Shown: piece after piece, positions 6,444-9,156 of the stretch
Layout: each line of letters opens with the position of its first letter
Position numbering within the stretch: the stretch's first letter is position 1
Source of the DNA: Actinomycetes bacterium
Lineage (GTDB): Bacteria > Actinomycetota > Actinomycetes > Mycobacteriales > Mycobacteriaceae
Length of the DNA stretch: 9,156 bases
Assembly: GCA_023417985.1 (NCBI GenBank)
Contig: JAEZDV010000141.1
Location: 1 to 9,156, forward strand
Direction of reading: 5' to 3'
Translations under genes and position numbers: made by a program
The notes under the pieces: model-generated
What the model was told of the DNA's origin: nothing
The model's database searches: none
Seen by the model: the letters and a program-made list of their open reading frames with translations, nothing else

Positions 6444-6593
6444 TCACACGGCCGGAGCTTTGTGCCGGTCGTCGTTCCCGGCGGGTGAGGGCGCCTCTCG
6501 TCGGTCGCAGGTCGCGATCACGCGCCCCACGAGCAGTGCTGTCCTCACCGACACCGCCACCCAGGCGACGAACGCCCACAGGACCGAGTGCAT
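6444..6593 (-). CDS. Probable 49-residue single-helix membrane peptide
   Basis: A short frame on the - strand starts at ATG 6593 and stops at 6444-6446. The protein begins MHSVLWAFVAWVAVSV, has a hydrophobic segment at about 4-27 (VLWAFVAWVAVSVRTALLVG), then a charged tail with CDRREAPSPAGNDDR. Support comes from base composition: 42 of 49 codons end in G or C, as in the neighbouring real genes and unlike the overlapping frames, and the converging gene on the other side shares a strong hairpin with it. There is no ribosome site before the ATG; CATTCT seven bases upstream could be a -10 element for a leaderless transcript. No other ATG, GTG or TTG lies in frame in the preceding 25 codons. Function unknown; short helix-plus-DRRE-type tails occur in other actinobacterial peptides. 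Confidence 0.55.
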   Translation of the reverse strand: MHSVLWAFVAWVAVSVRTALLVGRVIATCDRREAPSPAGNDDRHKAPAV

Positions 6594-6776
6594 GCAAGGA
6601 AGAATGGATTCGTTCTCCGGAAACAGCCAGAAGCCCCCTGCTCGGCGCAGGCTCCCGGAAAGCAGATATCCGGCCCTTCGCCCAACTCGCCGTGGTGAAA
6701 TCTATGGAATCCGGACCGCAGGCTTGCCGTACACCGTCCGGTGCTGTTCGATCGATGGCAATCGGTGGGGGGATGC

Positions 6777-8501
6777 ATGGACATCGTGCACGCAGTTGCG
6801 CGGGTTTCGACGGCGGTTCTGGCGACGGTGACAGCCGTCGCCGCAATGGTGGTTCTCCCGGGGGTCGCGGGAGGGCAACCCGGTGACCGCACGGAGATCC
6901 CCTACGCCTCCACCTCTCCGCTCGCCGCGCAGGTAGCGGGCTCGGTCGTGTCCGTCTTCGCGCCGCTGCCACCCGAGGTGGGGCCGCACCCGCCCGAGTG
7001 CGATCGATTGTCGTATCTCCGCTGGCGGTCGGTCGACGGCCCGGCGGACTCTGCGGATGCCGACCGGGTTTTTGTGGCGCAGCCCGGAATCTTCGAGGGC
7101 GCAGGTGCATTCGAGAGCGTGGCCCGCAACACCGTGATCGCGGCCGCGGCAAACGGCATGTACGTCGAGTTCTGGGCGCTCGACCGACGCTCCAACTGCC
7201 TCGAAGACCATGCCGGGACGCAGGCTGCTCTTGCGACAGGCAACCTCGACACAGCCACCGACTACTACTTCCACGGCCGGGAGGTCGACGGACAACGTTT
7301 CGACGGTTACGCGTCGGGTTCCGACGTAGCGTGGCTTGCTCAGGTCGGGCTCGAACAGACCCTGCGAGATCAGTACGACCTTCTGCGCCACGAGTTTCCG
7401 GATCAGAAGGTCCGCAAGGAGAAGGTGCTCTGTGGCGGGCATTCGATGGGCGGCTTCATCACCGGTTACTTCGCCGAATGGGATTTCGACGGCGATCCGG
7501 CGACCATCGACGACGCGGGTTACAACCAGTGTTCCGGATACTTCGCGCTCGACACCGTCATTCGTGCCGGTGCGCCGTTCCCGAGTTCCGGCATGCAGCC
7601 GGAACTTCCGGACGCGCTGGCGGCGCCCCTCGAGGTACTCACCGGGGCGATCTCCACAGCGAGTCCGGTGCTGGCGCTGCCGGCGGTGATCAATCCTGAA
7701 ACCACGAATATTCTTGCGCTGACCGGACTTGCGGCCCGGCTCGATCCGGACGGAGTCAACGACCTCGTGTCGCGGATGCCGGACAACGCGAATGTGAACT
7801 GGACCCTGCGCACCTTGCTGGCAAGGGATCCGGCGATGTTTGCGACCGGGACACCCGATGTGCGGTCGCTCAACGCAACCAATGAAGCCGTGCTCGGTGC
7901 CATCCTGGACGACAACTCGCAACCGCTGGGGTTCCTGCAGGCGAGTGTGGGGTTCATGACCGGAGGGCCGGTGCAGGACAAGGTGTTCCCGCTTCCTTCG
8001 ACCCCGGAGACGCTCGAGTCGGGATCCTTCGGAGATGCCCCGAAGGCATCTCCGGCCGTGTACGGCGACCCGCAGGTGGTCTACCGGTGGCTGGATTACG
8101 ACGAGGTCGGTACGGAAGCGTCGCTGCCGGAGGAGAGCCGATACACCTCGCGGACCGGGGAAGTGACCTCGATCGACGAACTCGCGCGGAATCTCTCCGA
8201 GCCTCCGCTGGACTTCGCCGAATGGTATTTCCCGACACGGCTACCGTCGGATCTCGCTCAGAGTTCCTCGCCGTCGCTCGCGGCGCATCACCTGCACCGG
8301 GACGGGATCGCACGGAACCCGGTGCTCACGGTACAGGCAGGCGGTGGGATAACGCTCCCGTCGACGACAGAGCATCCGAACGCCGTGCTGATCACCCTTC
8401 CCGGGTACAACCACATCGACGTTCTCACTGCCGCCGCAGTTCAGAACGACGGACGCGGTGAAGCGGTGTCGCGAGCTCTTGTGGAGTTCGCGACACCGTA
8501 G
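6777..8501 (+). CDS. Secreted alpha/beta hydrolase (lipase/esterase-like)
   Basis: 574 residues from the ATG at 6777, chosen because a G-rich ribosome site (GGGGGG 6767-6772) lies four bases upstream; an in-frame GTG at 6741 would add 12 residues ahead of the signal peptide. A Sec signal peptide is clear: hydrophobic core at about 10-30 (VSTAVLATVTAVAAMVVLPG) with likely cleavage after the VAGG near 33. Nucleophile elbow CGGHSMGGF at 219-227 gives Ser223. The likely catalytic His is His546 in LPGYNHIDVL near the end. I cannot place the acid residue with confidence. Four cysteines (75, 141, 219, 252) lie in the first half and may form disulfides outside the cell. Its length, with a large section between nucleophile and His, suggests a lid or cap. 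It probably hydrolyses esters or lipids; substrate unknown. Its 3' end forms a hairpin shared with the convergent peptide gene. Confidence 0.88.
   Translation: MDIVHAVARVSTAVLATVTAVAAMVVLPGVAGGQPGDRTEIPYASTSPLAAQVAGSVVSVFAPLPPEVGPHPPECDRLSYLRWRSVDGPADSADADRVFVAQPGIFEGAGAFESVARNTVIAAAANGMYVEFWALDRRSNCLEDHAGTQAALATGNLDTATDYYFHGREVDGQRFDGYASGSDVAWLAQVGLEQTLRDQYDLLRHEFPDQKVRKEKVLCGGHSMGGFITGYFAEWDFDGDPATIDDAGYNQCSGYFALDTVIRAGAPFPSSGMQPELPDALAAPLEVLTGAISTASPVLALPAVINPETTNILALTGLAARLDPDGVNDLVSRMPDNANVNWTLRTLLARDPAMFATGTPDVRSLNATNEAVLGAILDDNSQPLGFLQASVGFMTGGPVQDKVFPLPSTPETLESGSFGDAPKASPAVYGDPQVVYRWLDYDEVGTEASLPEESRYTSRTGEVTSIDELARNLSEPPLDFAEWYFPTRLPSDLAQSSSPSLAAHHLHRDGIARNPVLTVQAGGGITLPSTTEHPNAVLITLPGYNHIDVLTAAAVQNDGRGEAVSRALVEFATP
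8464..8498. terminator. Bidirectional hairpin embedded in the hydrolase 3' end
   Basis: CGGTGTCGCGA (8464-8474) is perfectly inverted as TCGCGACACCG (8488-8498). Inner pairs GCTC/GAGT (one wobble) extend the stem to 15 with loop TTGTG. It ends one base before the hydrolase stop codon (8499-8501) and begins nine bases past the - strand peptide stop, so one element can serve both convergent genes. Confidence 0.78.
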
Positions 8502-8507
8502 ATCCGC

Positions 8508-8648
8508 TCAGGGACGACCGGAGAAGATCGAATTGTAGTCGTAGGGGCCGGACTGGGTAGCCTGTGCGACCGGCTCGACCTGCTCGGGCTCGTTCGGGTT
8601 GACGGGCTGCAGGAACAAGGGGTTGTTGGCTTCGGTGTAGCTGCTCAT
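8508..8648 (-). CDS. 46-residue Pro/Gln/Asn-rich peptide
   Basis: Short - strand gene with a good ribosome site: AAAGGA (+ strand 8655-8660) six bases before ATG 8648. The frame is open further upstream, but that part has poor coding character. 40 of 46 codons end in G or C. The peptide begins MSSYTEANNPLFLQPVNPNE, continues with an acidic Glu/Gln/Pro middle and ends GPYDYNSIFSGRP. There is no signal peptide, membrane helix or Cys. It is probably unstructured, with the aromatic C-terminal motif as the likely functional part. It converges on the hydrolase, six bases between stops. It could be a regulatory or binding peptide, or the precursor of a modified peptide, but no maturation gene is visible nearby. 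Family not recognised. Confidence 0.65.
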   Translation of the reverse strand: MSSYTEANNPLFLQPVNPNEPEQVEPVAQATQSGPYDYNSIFSGRP

Positions 8649-8929
8649 TGGTGGTCCTTTCGGGTTCGGCACGGACAACTCCGGCCGAAGGGAAGCGACG
8701 AAGTGCAAACGACGAGGTCGCGCAGTGTGTGCGCGGATACTCGGGTGCAGATCGAAGAAGATCATCGAGGCTCGTCCGAAGAGAATGGCTCGGAGGCTGT
8801 GAACCGTACGATTTCTTCACCCTACACCCCTGGTCCGCACAACGGACGGTGTGACACGGCCTCGCTGGTCACAGTGCGTCGGGGGAAGCGAAGGTTTGGG
8901 GCGGGGTATTCGCCGGGAAGTACTCGGGC

Positions 8930-9124
8930 ATGGCAACTTACAGAGTGATCGATCCCAAGGGCGACGTAGTCGAGACCACGGAAATCGCCAGCGCGGAGGA
9001 TGCGCACGCATGGTTCGTCGACAAGCGAGCCGACAACAGCGAACTCGGCTGGCGAATGGAAGCCCGGAACGATGAGGACGGTGCATGGCACTTCTTCGAC
9101 GACACGGAGGGGACTTCCTCCTGA
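8930..9124 (+). CDS. Small acidic protein of unknown function
   Basis: 64 residues from ATG 8930, with GGGAAG at 8915-8920 nine bases upstream. It begins MATYRVIDPKGDVVETTEIA, continues with SAEDAHAWFVD and ends FFDDTEGTSS. The pattern of short strands (TYRVIDPKGDVVET), a helix (SAEDAHAWFVDKR), then more strands (GWRMEARND, AWHFFDD) suggests a compact beta-alpha-beta domain. It is acidic and has neither signal peptide nor membrane helix, so it is probably cytosolic. Many codons end in G or C, and the - strand frames across it look like shadows. It is divergent from the 46-residue peptide gene with 281 bases between starts. No known function can be assigned. Confidence 0.75.
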   Translation: MATYRVIDPKGDVVETTEIASAEDAHAWFVDKRADNSELGWRMEARNDEDGAWHFFDDTEGTSS

Positions 9125-9156
9125 GGTCCTCCTACGACATGCCCGGGGGGGGCGCC

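Noticed and set aside
6368..6886. + strand frames between the hairpin and the hydrolase
   Set aside because: Arg/Pro/Ser-rich, overlapping one another and the hydrolase start, with no coding bias.
6702..7922. - strand frame of 406 codons
   Set aside because: Antisense to the secreted hydrolase, which has a signal peptide and catalytic motif.
8850..8873. TGTGAC / GTCACA inverted repeat resembling a CRP/GlxR site
   Set aside because: The half-sites are 12 bases apart instead of the tight spacing of CRP-type sites; may only be a small hairpin.

Overview
The window looks like chromosomal DNA of a high-GC mycolic-acid actinobacterium (order Mycobacteriales), most probably Rhodococcus or a close relative. 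The main reason is the block at the left end: ftsB-like septum gene, DUF501 gene, short Ppx/GppA phosphatase, tRNA-Leu. This matches the order downstream of enolase in Mycobacterium tuberculosis (Rv1024-Rv1025-Rv1026). Real genes show strong G/C bias at third codon positions, and several genes are actinobacterial in type (GAF-ANTAR regulator, CHASE3 sensor kinase).

Layout. 1-2019: a tight + strand unit. The ftsB-like gene is cut at the left edge, and the DUF501 and ppx genes each start with a 4-base GTGA overlap on the gene before. A tRNA with anticodon UAA lies 13 bases after ppx. 2120-2581: a small two-helix membrane protein on the - strand. 2855-4498: an orphan CHASE3/HAMP sensor histidine kinase on +, closed by a strong hairpin terminator. 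4499-4733: a convergent intergenic region with two terminator hairpins and three tandem 15-base repeats. 4734-5477: a GAF-ANTAR RNA-binding antiterminator-type regulator on -. 5478-6033: a long gap with clustered hairpins. 6034-6222: a 62-residue membrane protein on +, then a strong hairpin. 6444-6593: a probable 49-residue membrane peptide on -. 6777-8501: a secreted alpha/beta hydrolase on +. 8508-8648: a 46-residue Pro/Gln/Asn-rich peptide on -, converging on the hydrolase. 8930-9124: a 64-residue acidic protein of unknown function on +.

How the parts relate. The left block joins division (FtsB), an uncharacterised conserved protein, polyphosphate/(p)ppGpp phosphohydrolysis and a leucine tRNA in one apparent transcript. 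The middle holds two signalling proteins, a membrane kinase and an ANTAR protein, encoded tail to tail with no response regulator next to either. The right part is a set of singly transcribed, poorly characterised envelope or secreted proteins separated by bidirectional hairpins.

The most interesting point is the tRNA. It has a UAA (Leu) anticodon and a leucine-type D-arm, but only a 5-nucleotide variable loop instead of the long arm normal for tRNA-Leu. The only in-frame TTA codon I found in a called gene is codon 6 of the histidine kinase, which suggests a bldA-like dependence. I see no defence system, CRISPR array, insertion sequence or prophage in the window.
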